Made by a program: the position numbers and the translations under genes. Below, piece by piece: positions 5,543 through 5,880 of a stretch of DNA of 5,880 nucleotides. The DNA is from Phenylobacterium sp. (GTDB lineage Bacteria > Pseudomonadota > Alphaproteobacteria > Caulobacterales > Caulobacteraceae), in assembly GCA_028290925.1 (NCBI GenBank), contig JAQGIX010000413.1, positions 1 to 5,880 on the forward strand. The letters are read 5' to 3'. The notes beneath the pieces were generated by a model that was given only the letters and a program-made list of their open reading frames with translations, made no database searches and was not told the origin of the DNA. Position 1 is the first letter of the stretch, and each line of letters opens with the position of its first letter.

Positions 5543-5568
5543 AAAAAGGGGCCGCAGCGCGACCCCTT
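5543..5568 (-). terminator. Intrinsic terminator of the basic-tail gene
   Basis: On the minus strand AAGGGG (5568-5563) pairs with CCCCTT (5551-5546). Inside, a GC/GC pair closes a 3-nt loop across a 2x2 internal loop, and the stem runs directly into a five-T tract (5547-5543). It sits 27 bases beyond the TAG stop at 5596, as expected for rho-independent termination, and its orientation assigns it to the minus-strand gene from the right edge. It separates that gene from the DUF2061-amidohydrolase pair. Confidence 0.82.
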
Positions 5569-5573
5569 GTCCG

Positions 5574-5586
5574 TCAGCTTAGCTGA
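5574..5586. repeat. Small inverted repeat between stop and terminator
   Basis: TCAGC-TTA-GCTGA forms a perfect 5-bp hairpin lying between the stop codon (5596) and the terminator stem. It is too small to call functional alone, but it may add structure to the transcript's 3' end. Confidence 0.35.
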
Positions 5587-5595
5587 ACGCGGTGG

Positions 5596-5880
5596 CTAGT
5601 GGTTCGACCACACGCCGCTGCGGGTCTCGCGCCGCGGGCCCTTGAAGCCCGGGCGGGCGGGCTTGGCCGCGCCCTGGCTGCTGGGCCGCGCTTCGCCGCT
5701 GCGCGCCGGGCCGCCTTCGTGACGGTGACCGGGCTTGGCGCCGGAGTGGTTGCGGTTGCGCTTGGCCTTATGGTCGGTGCGGTGCGGCTGGGCGGCGCGC
5801 TCCGGCTTGCCGGCGACCTCCGGCATGGCGGCCGTGGCGGCCCCCAGCTGGCGGTCGTTGCGGCGGTCGAAGGCGGGGAT
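5596..5880 (-). CDS. C-terminal part of a basic low-complexity protein, possibly a DEAD-box RNA helicase tail
   Basis: The frame is open from the right edge, beginning IPAFDRRNDRQLG, and ends with SGVWSNH and a TAG at 5598-5596, so 94 residues are visible. The segment is rich in Arg, Lys, His, Gly, Pro and Ala (for example HKAKRNRNHSGAKPGHRH), strongly basic and predicted disordered, with no folded domain. Such tails are typical of RhlE-like DEAD-box helicases and some other RNA-binding proteins in alphaproteobacteria, where they add non-specific RNA affinity. The catalytic part lies outside the window, so this identity is an inference. A methionine at 5826 could mark a 76-residue gene, but no ribosome-binding site precedes it and the frame continues upstream unbroken. 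A clear intrinsic terminator follows. Being a C-terminal fragment: confident. Helicase: moderate. Confidence 0.8.
   Translation of the reverse strand: MPAFDRRNDRQLGAATAAMPEVAGKPERAAQPHRTDHKAKRNRNHSGAKPGHRHEGGPARSGEARPSSQGAAKPARPGFKGPRRETRSGVWSNH

Noticed and set aside
5596..5826. Independent 76-residue gene starting at the methionine at 5826
   Set aside because: No Shine-Dalgarno precedes it and the same frame continues without a stop to the window edge with the same biased composition, so it is better read as a C-terminal fragment.

Overview
The window is a compact, very GC-rich stretch of bacterial chromosome. G or C dominates third codon positions, and out-of-frame shadow reading frames are long. 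The proteins and the promoter-like motifs fit an alphaproteobacterium, most likely a Caulobacteraceae member such as Phenylobacterium or Caulobacter. That placement is inferred from the style of the sequences, not from a search. I see no insertion sequence, prophage, CRISPR array, tRNA or rRNA.

Layout from left to right: (1) a cold-shock-domain protein on the minus strand (1-308), whose glycine-rich C-terminal tail runs off the left edge; (2) a 190-bp divergent spacer with candidate promoters; (3) a LOG-family nucleotide phosphoribohydrolase on the plus strand (499-1086), probably starting at a TTG codon; (4) an exported TPR-type protein of unknown function on the minus strand (1093-2718); (5) a 151-bp divergent spacer with interlocking inverted repeats; (6) a pentapeptide-repeat protein on the plus strand (2870-3994) whose repeats fall into three separated blocks; (7) a TIM-barrel amidohydrolase on the minus strand (4001-5062), preceded 53 bp upstream by a small DUF2061 membrane protein (5116-5412), a likely two-gene transcript; (8) a spacer with a convincing intrinsic terminator; (9) the C-terminal end of a very basic, low-complexity protein on the minus strand (5596-5880, open at the right edge), probably the tail of an RNA-binding protein such as a DEAD-box helicase.

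The genes do not form one obvious pathway. The two edge genes both look like RNA-handling proteins of the cold-shock type, and the interior genes look like independent housekeeping or accessory functions. Both convergent pairs (499-1086 with 1093-2718, and 2870-3994 with 4001-5062) have stop codons separated by only six bases and no visible terminator. I found no clear new multi-gene system. The items most worth following up are the His/Cys pattern of the exported TPR protein, the interrupted pentapeptide helix, the Asn at the usual catalytic Asp position of the amidohydrolase, and the folded-looking leader before the pentapeptide gene.
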